Source: Cristatella mucedo (lineage: Eukaryota > Bryozoa > Phylactolaemata > Cristatellidae). Taken from it: a DNA stretch of 64,000 bases. This document shows positions 1-11,589 of the stretch, piece by piece. The notes under the pieces are model-generated. The model made no database searches, was not told where the DNA came from, and saw nothing but the letters and a program-made list of their open reading frames with translations. Numbering within the stretch: position 1 is the stretch's first letter; every line of letters begins with the position of its first letter. A program made the translations under genes and the position numbers. The stretch spans positions 5,366,001-5,430,000 of the forward strand of contig WPIO01000025.1 of assembly GCA_009760855.2 (NCBI GenBank), given 5' to 3'.

Positions 1-190
1 GTGGATTTATGGTAGTGGCCCAAATCTTTGCAGCCTATTTACATGAGAACTCGCAAGCGAAACGTTATGAAATTTGGTGGCACGTTATAGCCGCTGATTT
101 CGTGACTTCTTGGCGATTTTTTATTTAATTAGAGTGGATTGCATTAATTCGTTGCACCTGCTCTTGCAGCAGTTATTAGGCACCGGAAGC
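1..190. repeat. Diverged satellite-related unit at the left edge
   Basis: This stretch shares a word order with the satellite at 28.87-29.04 kb: a 'tgaaatttggtgg' block, then an 'aattagagtggattgc' block. It also resembles the 6.1-kb units in its 'catgagaac...gcgaaa...tgaaatttgg' order. I read it as a single diverged monomer of the same ~170-bp family. The array may continue leftwards out of the window. No coding signal is visible. Confidence 0.45.
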
Positions 191-662
191 TAGCATTCGA
201 TGTGTTGGGCACGGCCAGTAAATCGCCCTCTTCGTGCAACTAAAATTGGCAGCCGCTTTGTTAAGCATTAGTTTGGTGCTAGCTCTCCTTTCCCGTGCAC
301 TTAGCACATCTTTTCTTTCTGTAATCGTAAGAGAGCGTATGACAAAAGGAAGAGACACCTTTTCGGATTCGTTAACCGAGCCACACACAACCCCCGCCTG
401 GCCACATTGCTTCCTTCGGCCAGCAGCAAGGGCACATGATCGCCTGCTCAGTGGTGTTCCTACGAAAAACCTGCATGCGAGCAGCTGCTCACGTTCCATG
501 CCGAGTCGTCTGCATTGCAGCCTCGGTCACCGGCCAGCAGGCGTAGCAGACCACCACCGAGCATGGGGACTTGCGCAGCCTGGCCTTGCGGCTTAGCCAC
601 CTGCAAGGGTCCCATCTTGCACGAAAGCAGCAACAGCCATTCGTGCCTCTATATGAGGCGAA

Positions 663-668
663 TATAGG

Positions 669-730
<62 letters not shown>
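663..730. repeat. (TA)n microsatellite with central TG run
   Basis: Nearly pure alternating TA is interrupted by a short TG block in the middle. The ORFs overlapping it are translation of the repeat and are not genes. Confidence 0.97.
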
Positions 731-734
<4 letters not shown>

Positions 735-737
<3 letters not shown>

Positions 738-890
738 GCACTGGTTTGGGCCAATGGGTGTAGGTGCTCGCCCCGACCTAGGTCGAAGTGAATGCAGTTG
801 ATGACCAAGGTCTTGGGCTCAAGCCACGTCACACATGTGAAGCGCCTGGATTGAGATTTAAGTTCTCTTAGAGCGATACACACATGGTTT
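735..890 (+). mobile_element. tRNA-derived SINE, family S1, with LINE-like tail
   Basis: The head resembles a tRNA promoter: an A-box-like 'gggccaatgggtgtaggtgc' followed by a B-box-like 'ggtcttgggctcaagcc'. The tail, 'gaagcgcctggattgagatttaagttctct...gagcgatac', is the same structure that ends LINE family A. Other copies are at 21085 (+), 45005 (+), 31608 (-), 49170 (-) and 56750 (-). It lies in an intron of gene A. Being non-coding, it would depend on LINE enzymes for retroposition; that dependence is inferred from the shared tail. Confidence 0.7.
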
Positions 891-1405
891 TTCTTTCCTT
901 GCGCACACCCGTCTTTTTTGCATAGGCCACCTTGAGGAGTGGAGCTCTTTACAACATCGAGGATATCGGCAGGTAGTTAGTTCGCCACCTGCGAGCAGAG
1001 GGCAATTCAAGGCATTGCAGCACAGCTGCGTAAGACGTTGCGGTCAAGCACCGTTATACAGCAGGCCTTGCTCTCAGTAGTACTGAGTTCAAGGCTGACT
1101 GCAAGAACCCGAGGTGCCTAGATAATAATGTACATGAAGGGACGTTCAAACTGCCTGCCGGAGTCAACCATCTTATTGAACTTGCACTTTCTCGTCCGTG
1201 CATCCCTGCTGTTTATTGTTCGCCCGTTCTGTTTTTGCTGACCGTGTGGTGCTTTTTATGTCCTTGCTCCGACTGGCTCTCGTTTTTTTCTCACCTACTG
1301 TTCATTTGCTCATTGATGTTGGCTTACAAACGCCACTTTGTTCTATGGGTGTCTTTTACAGATTCTTGCCACTTATTGAAGTCTAGTGTAAACTTTACTT
1401 TGCAG
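891..1405 (+). other. Intron of gene A, no further feature seen
   Basis: I looked for an upstream stalk or Cys-rich exon of the ADAM17-like gene and found none. The 22 bases before the acceptor at 1404-1405 include a pyrimidine-rich stretch ending 'actttgcag'. Confidence 0.5.
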
Positions 1406-1494
1406 TCCAGTTCATGGAGGACAACGTGGTTGGAACAATAATCGTCCTCTCCTTAGTCGTGTGGCTCCCGGTATCGATCGCCGTCGCCTGCATC
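1406..1494 (+). CDS. ADAM17-like: Gene A, transmembrane exon of ADAM17-like metalloprotease
   Basis: The exon is 89 nt: 2 nt completing a codon, then 29 codons (entry phase 1, exit phase 0). It is bounded by a 'tttgcag' acceptor and a perfect GTAAGT donor. The translation carries FMEDNVVG followed by a ~20-residue hydrophobic helix with a Trp-Leu-Pro and ending AVACI. This aligns along its length with the ADAM17 transmembrane entry (FLADNIVG, hydrophobic helix with Trp-Ile-Pro, ending VHCV). Short hydrophobic exons can match by chance. Here the charged exon that follows at 2979 also matches the next ADAM17 segment in the right phase. The ectodomain exons must lie left of the window. Confidence 0.8.
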
Positions 1495-2978
1495 GTAAGT
1501 AGTCGGTGTCATTTGAGTGGCAGTCGTGTACTTGTGGACCTGTCCGGTAGTCTGTGGATTGCGTGAGTTTGGATTTTTCGAGAAATGTATTTGCACTGTG
1601 ATCCGACCCTCTTCCCCAGGTTTTCGGCTCTCATAGTTTTCACTTTAAGCTTATACCTGTGTAGAAATACTCGAAATCCGACGTCTTGTTGCTGCATGAC
1701 TCAGGCAACCGGGCAACTAAAACAGAGCTTTCACCTCGTTGACTGCATTAGTTTACTGCATTTCTGATCGTCCGTTGCGCTCATTTATTAATGACGAAAA
1801 AACCACGGGTTATTCGCTTCGAGCGTAGATCGTTTATCATTTCAAAACTAGAGCTATTGAGCCAGCTAAGGTTGATGAGGTATATGGGTTGGACAGATAT
1901 TCATGTCCAAGGGCAGTTCCGGTTCTGTGACACCTTGTTCCAATGTCTTTTACCATATGAGTAAAAAAGGTTGGGCATTACGCATGCTTGCTTGCTCTGC
2001 CTTGGTCTATTAACCATTCGTGAGATGGGCTTCGAGAATGTATTGTTTGCATTGCTGGCCAGTGATAGTAATTGCGGTTGCATTAGCTGTGGATTTACAA
2101 AAGGATGTTTACTGAAAGTAGCACCAGCACGTCTAACTAGTACCACCAGTAGCATCATCAAATCAAACGAGTCTCGGCAAAGTGTCTAGATAGATATATA
2201 GAGCTGTTTCTTGCACTAGATGGCCGTCTTCAGGTTTGGCTGTTGCTGGTTCGCGGTTTCTATACGCACCTAACACGAGCTAAAGAATCGCATATTTTCT
2301 AGTACATTTGCAGCTACGCACTATCACTTGTGCATAGCAGCAAGCCACGTCATTGCACGGACTCCTCGTCTTGTCTCGTCACGATTCGTGAGCGAGTTGT
2401 GTCTCCGGTCCAGTAGCCATTCTGTTTCAGCAAGCACTTTGGCATGCAGCGTAAAATACATTCGAAATTCTAGCGTGTCTGCTGTGCTCTATTCTAGACC
2501 GACCAAGCGGTGTCCTCCAAACTGCTTGGCCTGCCATTTGTACCACACCCATAAGGTCATGGTGTAATCCCGAATCGCCGATTTCATTCGAATGCTTTGC
2601 CGAAGTTCAACGTGGATGAAAGTTGCCGTGGCACCAGAGTAACGGCTATCTATCTTGCCAAGAGGGTCAGAGGGCTGATCCTGCTAGAGCGCTTAATGAT
2701 TACCAGTGTAAGATCGGCACGTGCTGCTGCCAGCATCGGCCGATAGCCCAGCAGAAAGGCGGTTGTGGTGTAAATAAGAGATCCGCATGTTTGCCATATT
2801 TGTGCCGGTTCAGCCTGCTGGCCGCTTCGTTTGTGGCGCGGTGCGCGCTTTAAGAGCCGCCGCAGAGTATTTGAGTGGTAGCAGCCGAACGAGGCTGCTT
2901 TCAATTGTGGGGTCGTGCCTCGATGTCATTTCTCCTTGCTGCGTTCGCTAGAATGTAAATTGCTCTTGTTGTCTATAG
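1495..2978 (+). other. Intron between transmembrane and tail exons of gene A
   Basis: The intron is bounded by GTAAGT and 'tctatag', phase 0. Short ORFs on both strands show no recognisable family and no splice-site support, so I annotate none of them. Confidence 0.6.
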
Positions 2979-3050
2979 GACAGGAAGCGAGAACAGAATG
3001 AGCGGGAGCGGGATGCGATAGCCAGCACGCCTTGGACGGGCACGCTGACC
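2979..3050 (+). CDS. ADAM17-like: Gene A, juxtamembrane cytoplasmic-tail exon
   Basis: The exon is exactly 24 codons, phase 0 to phase 0, with acceptor 'gttgtctatag' and donor GTAAGT. The translation begins DRKREQNERERDAIASTPW. Human ADAM17 continues after its membrane helix with DKKLDKQYESLSLFHPSN, so the start, charge pattern and spacing agree. Basic residues straight after a transmembrane helix fit the positive-inside rule for a type I membrane protein. The identity rests on order and phase as much as on residue identity. Confidence 0.72.
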
Positions 3051-3189
3051 GTAAGTCGAGCGCCAGCAGCTGCTCCATTCGCTGCTGCATTGCCACCACC
3101 ACCCCCCCAGCCCACTGTTTGCACTGACTGTTTGCTGCCTCCTTTTCTCTCCTTTCGCCCTGGGGGGGATGGTACGTGGCACTGTCAAG

Positions 3190-3241
3190 TTAGTGCGCGC
3201 GGTGCCGAGAGAAGATGGGGCTCTGCGTCTCGAGCATCGAG
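3190..3241 (+). CDS. ADAM17-like: Gene A, probable second tail exon
   Basis: The putative exon is 17 codons plus 1 nt, from an acceptor 'gtcaag' preceded by a C/T-rich tract to a GTGAGC donor. The peptide LVRAVPREDGALRLEHR resembles the ADAM17 tail segment SVRIIKPFPAPQTPGRL. The acceptor is weak, and the exon could start elsewhere in the same open frame, which extends upstream. The next exon, which must enter in phase 1, was not identified. Confidence 0.45.
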
Positions 3242-5639
3242 GTGAGCTAGCGTGGATTTCTAAAAAGCGAAAGACAGAAATAAAGAAAGAAATTTCGCCG
3301 ACTCCTTCGTTCGTTGATTCCGAAGACTGCAAATATGTGTTGCTTTTGTCTGAGAGAACTGCAGTAGGATCCGAGAGCAAGCAGTGTACTTATTGGTTTC
3401 GCTAGGCCTGCACCTCGAATGTCGGCCGGCAGTGTTTAGTGAGCCGGACAAACCAGCTGCCCGATACCCCTCTGACAATGCTGCTGCCTGTTCTGCCTTG
3501 GTAGTCGCAAGGCCGGCCGCCACAGTGCTATGCACCGTAGTGGTCCTGGGGTGACATTGGCGGCCGGCTTGGCACTGGACTACCGGTTTCGTGTTACTCG
3601 GTGGAGAAGCCGACAAACTTCTGGCTGCCGATTTTTGTGCTCTGAACGTGCTTCGTGCTTATGTTCGTGCCTTTCAGGCGGCTTTGCCTTCTCTTCCAAT
3701 GGCTCGGTTTAGACGGCGCGCTATTGCTGTTAAACTTGCGACCGGCAGTGCTTGTATAAATCATCCGGGTGACATTGCATAACTGGGTGTGCTATTATGC
3801 AGCTGTAACAGCTATGCTTCGTCTGCCTACCGTGTGGCGTGCAACTGGCTGGGTTTGAGCCAAGTGCTAGTCGTCTGCAAAGCCACAGTAGTGCACCGTC
3901 GTTCCCCTTGGAACGACCTTCTTATCTTTTTAGCGAGTCAGACATCCTTCCCAGCCTCAAGAGGTTAGCATGTAAGGAAATGGTGTGCCACTGTCCGTTT
4001 TTCATTGGCGGCTCGAGAATGAGCTCCAGTGGACTCTGTCGGCCTGCAGCTGTCCGTCTGTGCACTCAGCTTCGAGAGCAAGCGACCCGACGCACGCACC
4101 ACTGCTGCCTGTGCCATCCACCATGTACCTTGGACAAGGGGAACATGCAGTGTTTGTTCTGAGTGAGACGCAATCCCACTTCTCCTGCTGCCTCTGCAAG
4201 CTGTTTCTTTGAGGGCAGCCCTGCTCCCCATTCCAGAATGACGATAGCCTCGGCAAGGGCTCTCTCAGCGCATCATCTTTAGCTAGCATTGTATTTTTTG
4301 ACCCACGCAAGCTCTCGGGAATGCGGTACTGTAGTGTTTTGTGGGGTGCTGATCCCCCATTTGCATGGTTCGGCCATGTACAGTGAGACAGGCCCTCAGG
4401 AGATGCTTTGTTTTTCATTTTGGTTAATTTTTACGATTCTGTGCCTGTCCGCTGTGATGGTGATGTGTTGCTGCTCGATAGTCAGCCCCACACGTTGCCC
4501 TCGACGATGCAGTTCTTACAATGATATTTGTCATATTAAATGTAATGGCCCGCTATTGCGAGCACAAAAGTCTGGTTCGTCAAATGAAATCTCTATTCAG
4601 GGGTGCTCTTGTGAGCCTACGTAAGACCAACCGCTCGCCATGCCATGCCGGCTTGAAGTAAAAATGAAGTAAATGTTCAGTATTACCTACCACTGTTCCA
4701 CCAAGTGGATCTGTTGACCCACTTTTGCCCCCATAGTAAACACCCCAGTGTAAGGTACTCACTTTTTTACCCACACCATGGATTCCAGTCCTGCTGCAGT
4801 CAATGTCTATATTGCCTTTTCTACCAGCTGGGTGATAGCTCTACATAATCAGCTGACCTTTTCATGTCAATTGATGGAGAAGTACCCAGTACCCCAAAAG
4901 ACACAAGTCGGAAAAATGTCCATTTTCTTCTGACAGTTTTAGCATTACGATGGCGGCCTAGAGTAAGTGCGTTTGGGAAATATTGGACTCGTATTCCCTA
5001 CCTATTCACCGAGTGCTCGAATGGAAACCTAAGCAGATCCGTTGAACAGATCCATCGCTAACTGCTGTCTTGTGCTGCACTTAAACTCTCCCTTGCTTAT
5101 CCCTTAAATCTTCTACACGTTTGCGATGAGCAAAAATTGTGTAGTAGCCGAGTATCGGATCTATTAAATAGAGGTAAGACCGATGTGTCCTGCAACAGAT
5201 GAGCAAAGGTGCTTCCGATGAACTATGTGTCCTTTGTGTACCATGATTTCGTGAACAGCTACTTTATGCTTCCCAGCAAATTTCCCAGCAAGCAGGAAAA
5301 AAGGTATGTAGTGTTGAAGTATTGTAGCGGCTTCTTCTACAATCCGCCACTCAAATTAAAAGTTTAAAAACGAGAGATGGGTTTCCTAAAGCCTAATGAC
5401 CGTCGTGGCCTTGCCATTTTGTGGAGAAAGCAACATTTCAGGAACACCGTGCGAAAATTAGAGAAACCCTCAACCGAGTTGTGAACTTCCTAACCATCTT
5501 CGTCAAGTGAGATGCGAGTGACGTCATTGTCATCATTGCGGTAGGCTATTGTTGGCCAAGTAACTCTAGTGAATAGTTGAGATCTTCAGCAGTGGCTAGC
5601 TAATAAGCTCCTCGCCAGCAGAGTTGCCGATCGCCAGGC
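3242..5639. other. Unassigned DNA; expected 3' end of gene A not found
   Basis: The region contains short ORFs on both strands but none with a family match or a convincing splice pair continuing the gene A frame. No repeat family was recognised. The remaining tail and 3' UTR of gene A could be here or further right. Confidence 0.4.
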
Positions 5640-6625
5640 TATCTTTCACAGCTCTTCTGTGGCAATGTCAAAAAATACCACCCAGCCCAATCGAGTAAAT
5701 TACAGCATGAAAATCTGTCTATCTGAAGTTAAAACTGCAGGAAATGGAAGAAATTGCTCCACAGACTGTTGAGGGAGTAAAACTGTCAGGGTACCTCGAA
5801 TATCTGCGATGCAGTTGCCATTCCCACAATCAACTCCCGAAATGTGGCTTTGATTCCAGTGTATACAGAATGGTGCTTTGCATTTACCCACCAAACTTCA
5901 TGCAATTGCGAAACCCGCTCTCGTGAAGGGCCTAAAATCTCGCTGGTCAGCCAGCCTTTTTAGACATTCGATTAGCGATACAGCTGCCATTTTGATTTCA
6001 ACTTATAGAGAATAGTGTCAGGTTTAATAGTATAATATAATATAATAATATATAGTAGGTTTAATAATGTCGTACAATTTCGCATTCGCGTTCTCATGCT
6101 ACGCCCTCCGATGGCCCGGCCCAACTGGCCATCTTACGCCATAACATGAGACCGCTGAAGCGAAACTGCATGAAATTTGGTTGGTAAATCTGGAGCACAC
6201 TGCTTTATATAATTAGCAATAAAACCGTAGTTTCGAAAGCCTGTTTATTGAAATGGCAGCTGCATCGCAGTTTGACTATTTAGGGTTGCCGTTTGGGTAG
6301 GCCTTCGGAGGCCATAGCATAAGAACACTCATGCGAAATCGACAGAAATTTTTTAGTTATCTTATAGTAGTGTTCTCTATCATTTAGAGTCAAAATCGCA
6401 GTTTTGCGAAGCCTTTTATGGAAATGGCAGCTGTATCGCTGTTTGAATGTGTAAAAAGGCTGGCTGGCTAAGGCCAAATTAGGCCCTAGTGCGAAAGTTC
6501 GCGAAATTGCACGAAATGTGGAATTAACCCTGAACACCATTATATATAAATTGTAATTAAAACCGCAGTTTTCACAGGTTTATCATGGAAATGGCAGCTG
6601 TGTCGCAGTGTCTCGTAGTGTATCG
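5640..6625. repeat. ~169-bp satellite cluster with an orientation switch
   Basis: The anchor motif 'aaatggcagctg(t/c)(a/g)tcgc' occurs directly near 6252, 6421 and 6590, spaced 169 bp twice. Its reverse complement occurs near 5804 and 5973, also 169 bp apart. The units therefore point outwards from an AT-rich junction near 6030-6055. Units carry a 'gaaa..gcatgaaatttgg' block shared with the window start and the 28.9-kb array. No coding potential is supported. Confidence 0.8.
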
Positions 6626-7179
6626 TAGTTATTCGTGGCTATTAAACAGTCGCGTTTGCCATACTGACCAAGAGGCACCGGTAAAGTTGCTGCTGCTTTA
6701 CAGCTCGCGGTGAGTCAGCTTCGCATTTTTTATTACAAATTTTGTTTTAATCAAATTAATGTGCTTAGCTCTCTAGGAGAACTGAATCTCTTTCCATGTG
6801 CTTCACTTATGCCGCCCATCCGAAAGCCGCCCTCTTGGTTTTTTTTGCCGTCTCAAGAAAATGATAGTCGGTTTGAAGATAGATATAGATGCAGAGAAGC
6901 AATGCACTAAAGGTGCCTGATCCTTCTTAGCCCTTCTAAGCCCGGTAGCTTGCTCTTGGAAGCCTAAAAACCCAGCCCAAAAAGGAAATATGCTATTCAG
7001 GAAAGTTGTGTGCCCACGCTTCGTCGCTTCCGTTTGAGAATGCTATTAGCCAAACTCATTCTTCCCAGATGCCAAGCTGGCTGTCGTACGCTCTCGGCCA
7101 GCCAGACGTGAGGTGTTGAGTCTTTTGGGTTGGGCTTTTTTTACGTGAAACTCGTGTCTGTTGTAAAAACAGCGTTGCG
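6626..7179. other. Unassigned intergenic DNA
   Basis: Nothing recognisable was seen in about 550 bases on either strand. Confidence 0.5.
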
Positions 7180-7372
7180 ACCCAGAGGACGTGGTGGTAC
7201 CCCTGGATTTTAGCCCAGGGTACGGTGCTTTTGCTTTAGGGGCTTGAGGTCTTGGGCTTGAGTCCTCTAGCAAGAAACCCAATATTGACAATCGCAAGCG
7301 GTGGGAATAGCACCAAAGCTCGTTGGGCTCTGTATAAAATGAGGTTATTTGATCAGCTAACCATCACTTTAT
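7180..7372 (+). mobile_element. SINE family S2 copy, degraded head
   Basis: A B-box-like 'ggtcttgggcttgagtcc' is followed by a body and end ('ctctgtataaaatgaggttatttgatcagctaa') matching the copy at 62285-62445. The A-box region is poorly preserved. Confidence 0.5.
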
Positions 7373-7388
7373 GATAGTGTCGCCCTGG

Positions 7389-7389
<1 letters not shown>

Positions 7390-7464
<75 letters not shown>

Positions 7465-7466
7465 AG
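7390..7466. repeat. (CT)n microsatellite
   Basis: About 75 bases are nearly pure CT, with one CCT interruption. Confidence 0.97.
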
Positions 7467-7779
7467 CCTAACAATAGATGGAAAAGTGAAGCATTACATG
7501 CGGTGAATTAGGCATGACATTGCGAGCAGAAGCCAAGCAGCAAGCTGCTTGGTACTTGGAGCCTCTGACGTTAAAAGAAGTATTGTTATGCATGTTCTAT
7601 GCGGGTAAGCATATAAATGGACGGTGACTAGAGGGAGTTCTTTATGAGAGGCAATGTTTCATTTGCAAGAACTGTTGCGTGTGCCTGTTGCTTCCCGGCC
7701 ACTGGTGTGTGCCCCGCTCTCGGCGGGCGGTTGGACGGTTGGCTCCATGCGGCCTTCGATATGGGCTGGTGTTTGGGCT

Positions 7780-8045
7780 TGTTTGCTAGTTTATGTATGC
7801 TAGGTAGGTTATGCTAGGTAGGTATTGTTGGCTAGGTGCGGCCTTTGATGTGGGCGTGTGGCCCACCGTGGTGGCTCACCACGGATGCACTCCCTTATCT
7901 GTGGTGCTCCTAGCTTATATATGTACACGCTGGGGGGGAATAAAGAGAGAGTCTCGTTCGACGCTCACGTTCGCCTGCTCGTGTCTTTGTGTCTCCCTGA
8001 GACTCCATTAGCGCTGCTGCAGCTGGAGACACAGTAACATTAACA
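7780..8045 (+). mobile_element. Possible solo LTR-like segment
   Basis: In order on the + strand there is a TATA-like 'cttatatatg' near 7913, an AATAAA near 7938, and a compact downstream tract. That order resembles the U3-R-U5 layout of an LTR. A short tandem 'tatgctaggtaggt' lies upstream. No matching second LTR was seen, and the gypsy-type pol next door is in the opposite orientation, so this is tentative. It could equally be a promoter and terminator of something unrecognised. Confidence 0.25.
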
Positions 8046-8149
8046 GAACCAAGCAGAAGCCTTCCTGAGAGGGGTTGCAATTTAAGAGACGATACACAAG
8101 CGCAGTGTGCTCAAGCAGATGTATACGAAGTTTGACGCTCTGACAGCGC

Positions 8150-8330
8150 TCAAGCGACGACACGCAATCGCTGGGGCCGGCTGCAATAACCTGTGTATTC
8201 GGCTGCCGCCCCCCAGCCCAACAGCACGGAGGCGCTATCTTCCGCGTCCCACTCGAAAACTGTGCCTGCCAGTCAGCTCGACCGGGACTTCCTGCCAAGG
8301 GCTGGCTGGCTTCGTAACGTCGAGGCTGAG
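8150..8330. repeat. Segment with a similar copy at about 12.12-12.26 kb
   Basis: The stretch around 8211-8270 and that around 12150-12210 share 'ccacagcacg'-type words and an identical 'tcccactcgaaaactg'. It may be a dispersed repeat or part of the retroelement flanks. It is GC-rich and open in more than one frame, but I found no phase-compatible splice to gene A. Confidence 0.4.
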
Positions 8331-8499
8331 CCCGGCCCGTCCAGAGCAGGCTGCTCCGGCATCGAGGGCCGTCACGCCACTACACCACCAGCACAGGTTA
8401 TCTCAAGATCCCCTATCAAGCCAGGGTAACCAAAATAAAAAGAAAACGATGGATCACAACTGGTGCAAGCGAAAAACATGACGCCTCACGGCATTACAA

Positions 8500-9570
8500 A
8501 CGAAACACAGCATCAAAAGTAATTAGCTAAACAGTAAGCTCACAGCCTCCATAGTGCGACGATGGCCTCAAATCACGTCTTGGTAGCAGCTGTCTCCTGG
8601 GTTCGTAGGTTCTGGCCGCACAACCAGGGCCAACATCGGAATTCGTTTCGAGGGGTTCGTTAGCGATCGGTACCAGTCCGATGCCAGCTAGATGTCGACG
8701 GGATCCCATCGCTTTCATTGGCCGACTCCTTCAATCGGTGCAGTTACTATCCCCCGAGGCCACTAGGTAGTGCAACGCACCCCGGGAGATTTTATGAAAA
8801 CATGCTGCCCGGAATGAAGTCACTTTCACCTTAGGGTTTTCTATGCGAGGCTCCAGCGCCATCCGCTTTTTCCATTCGTACGCGAAAAGCTGCCTGCGAT
8901 GAGCGATGAGCTGGCGTCCGATCCGGCTTCGGCGGCTGACAAATTGCCCCAAAACACCATAATCAGTCTGTCCCGTCCACTTCTTCTGCCATTTGTTATG
9001 GTTCGGTGGTTTCGCTATGCTCTACCGTTGTCAGAGTAGGCACACCGATACATTTCACGCATCCCCTACGCTAACAGAGCTGGCGGACAGCGTTAGATCG
9101 GGAGGTGGCAGGATAGTCCATTAAGAGTTGCCATGGCGGGTCCTGAATATCTCTTCCAATTGTCGGACCACCGAGATCTCGCTCTCGTCAGGAATAATCT
9201 TGTCCGACGATAAACCTTCTGGGGCCGATGTCGACAAGTGTCAGATACTTGACCCCATTGAAGATGGTAGCATAAGTGGATTGATGGCGCCAGTTGGCAT
9301 CTACGTCCAGACGTCCAGGGCTCCAAGACACTGGCGTAGGTTCTACAGACCGGCAGTGCATGCATGGTTTAACGTCGCATTCCGCCTTCTCATGCATTAT
9401 GGAAATGCCTCGAAAGCAGAACCTGAGCCAGGTACAACGTGTGGTAAACCCAGGTGATGCAAGTCGAGGAACGCGGGCGGATCTACTTTTTGTACTGGAG
9501 CAGCGGCTTCGAGAGTCGCGATTGGCTTGAGCCAAGGCAGCTGTAGCACTCGAGTTCAGTGGCTATGCTT
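8500..9570 (-). pseudogene. Decayed Ty3/gypsy-type integrase
   Basis: On the minus strand the frame around 9535-9090 reads through a zinc-finger-like CMHCRSVEPTPVSW block, then NGVKYLTLVDIGPRRF. After an in-frame stop it continues to QLLMDYPATSRSNAVRQLC. This is the order of a gypsy-type integrase: HHCC finger, the core strand with the first catalytic Asp ('KYLTLVD.GPSRF'), then the second catalytic region ('LLMDN.ATFRS'). The stop and a changed residue after the second Asp (DY rather than DN) mark it as inactive. The C-terminal part towards 8500 is too degraded to align by eye. Confidence 0.62.
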
Positions 9571-10139
9571 CGTTGTCTGCCGAACGCACCAGCTTTATTC
9601 TCACTTCAAGATCACATTCCTTATTACGTCTGGGATTGTTTCTGTCCGTCGTCGAGCTCATGCAGATCTAGGGTTCGGATAGGCTTGTCGCTTTCGAAGA
9701 GATCGGAGCCACGAATGCACAGTGGCCGAGTCAGTAAACAACGCCATCTCTCGCAGGCCCCATGCCAGGGCTAGGTTTAATCTCTTTATGATAGCCTGAG
9801 CTCTGCCAGATTTATACGCGCCACGTCATCTGGCTTTCTATAAAGTCGAAAGCTCGGCGGAGTAGGCTTAACCTGCCGCCTACCGAGCGGCGTAGCCTAC
9901 GGCCGAATGCGGTTCGATGCATGCAATAAGCAGGCCGCCGCGGAGGGAACGTTCCAAGCTCTGACTTGTTTACCATTGCTAAAGGGGGTCGTGAGTCCAC
10001 GGCGTGAATTAGAAAGAGACACGCAAATAGGGGATTTTACTGAGCTATATTCGCAAGCGCACAATGTCGCTGCTCAGTTTTTTATCTCCACACTCCTTAC
10101 AAGCTCTCAACAGCACAAGTACTCTTCCTGGGGGAATAC

Positions 10140-10512
10140 ATCCCTGCACTAGGGGCACCTATGTCTATAGTGGGGAACGACTCAAATAGACGAGCTCGAA
10201 CCGGAGATAGACCCTGACTGGAGAACCAGGGCTCCGCGTCCGCCTTAACGGCAGGAATACCTCACACACTACACTAAGCGCTCTTGCGGGGAAATTGGTC
10301 CTCGCACTTAGGCTACTTACGCCTATAGTGGGGAATGACTCAAATAGACGAGCTCGAACCGGAGATAGACCCTGACTGGAGAACTAGGGCTCCGCTTCGA
10401 CCGTGAAGGCAGATATGCCTCACACACTACCTCGAGCACTCTTGCGGAGGAAACAGGTCTCCGCATTAAGGCTACCTACGTTTTTAGTGGGGAACGACAC
10501 AAATAGACGGAG
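10140..10512. repeat. Three tandem copies of a ~158-bp unit
   Basis: The word 'tggggaa(c/t)gac(t/a)caaatagacg' begins at 10171, 10329 and 10488, spacings of 158 and 159. The first two units are close to identical over most of their length; the third has diverged and is cut short. The units lie between the decayed reverse transcriptase and integrase of the minus-strand retroelement. Confidence 0.88.
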
Positions 10513-11589
10513 GAGCCTGAACCAACGAAATATCTAACATACCACACCGACCTACTTCTAGCTCGCATTGGCAAATCCTTATGCCGAGACACTATGTGCG
10601 CGCACACACATGCAAAACACAAAATGCGAGCTCAGACGCGATACGACCGTATTCGGTGGCGTCCACCGAATCATCCTGGCGCTGCCTCGTCCTGTCCCGC
10701 CATTCGCCGGCGAACAGCCCGCCCTTCTCCCTCGCTTTCAGAGAAATGAGTCCGGCAGCTACCGGCAACGGCATCGAAACGAAGCCGAAAAGAGAGCAGG
10801 AGCCGAAGAAAAGACGCGGAGCGAGCGTCACTCTACTCTTAATACCTAGCTGAAACAATGGGGCAAGAGCTTAGTGGTATTGGGCCCGGTACTGTGGGCC
10901 ATTACGGCAAGCAATTGACACTGTCGCTCGGCCACCGGACGGGCAACCCAGTCCAGCTTGAATGCCGAAAAGGTTCCAGACGATTCTTTTTGGACATAGT
11001 TCTGGCCGAGGTTGACAGGCCAGCAAACGTGAATAAGCCGCGCCGGCGAGTAGCAGACCAATTCTAAAAGCCGAATTACCAACTCTGGTCCCAGAGCTTC
11101 CTGGCTCGCTCTTAAGCTCTTGCTCTCTCACCTCACTTGTGTTCCTCTCTGGCTCACTGCTCCAGGACAGAAGAGTTTTTGCTCGCCGAACAGTTCTTGT
11201 TCGCGCTAAAATTAAGCCAAGGCCAGCGCGGCGTTACATTTCTAAGCCGCGAGGCATCCTCCACAGTCCACCCTCCCATTCGCAAGTAGGTGTCATCATT
11301 ATGCTGCTCGGGTCGCGCCATACCTGCTCGCAAGGCGACTACAGCGCATTCCACACGCCGTACATAGGATCTTCTTTTATCACCCGCCGGCTGAACTCCT
11401 GTGCCATTCGGAGGACGTCCTAAGTAACTCTGGCATCCCACGACAGGTCATTTGAGGCTCACTTTCAGTAGATGCAGGCCGGTAGAAGCCATCCGGCAAA
11501 GGGGAAATGGCCTGTTAATTGTCCCACCATGAGAAAAGATCTCTCCGGATGGCGCTCTGAGGAAGCGGTTCAACTTCGTTATCGCTACT

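Noticed and set aside
8193..8429. Open frame ending at a TAA near an AATAAA, as a possible last exon of gene A
   Set aside because: The only usable acceptor (8216) is in the wrong phase for the gene A tail, and a related segment at 12.1 kb suggests a repeat.
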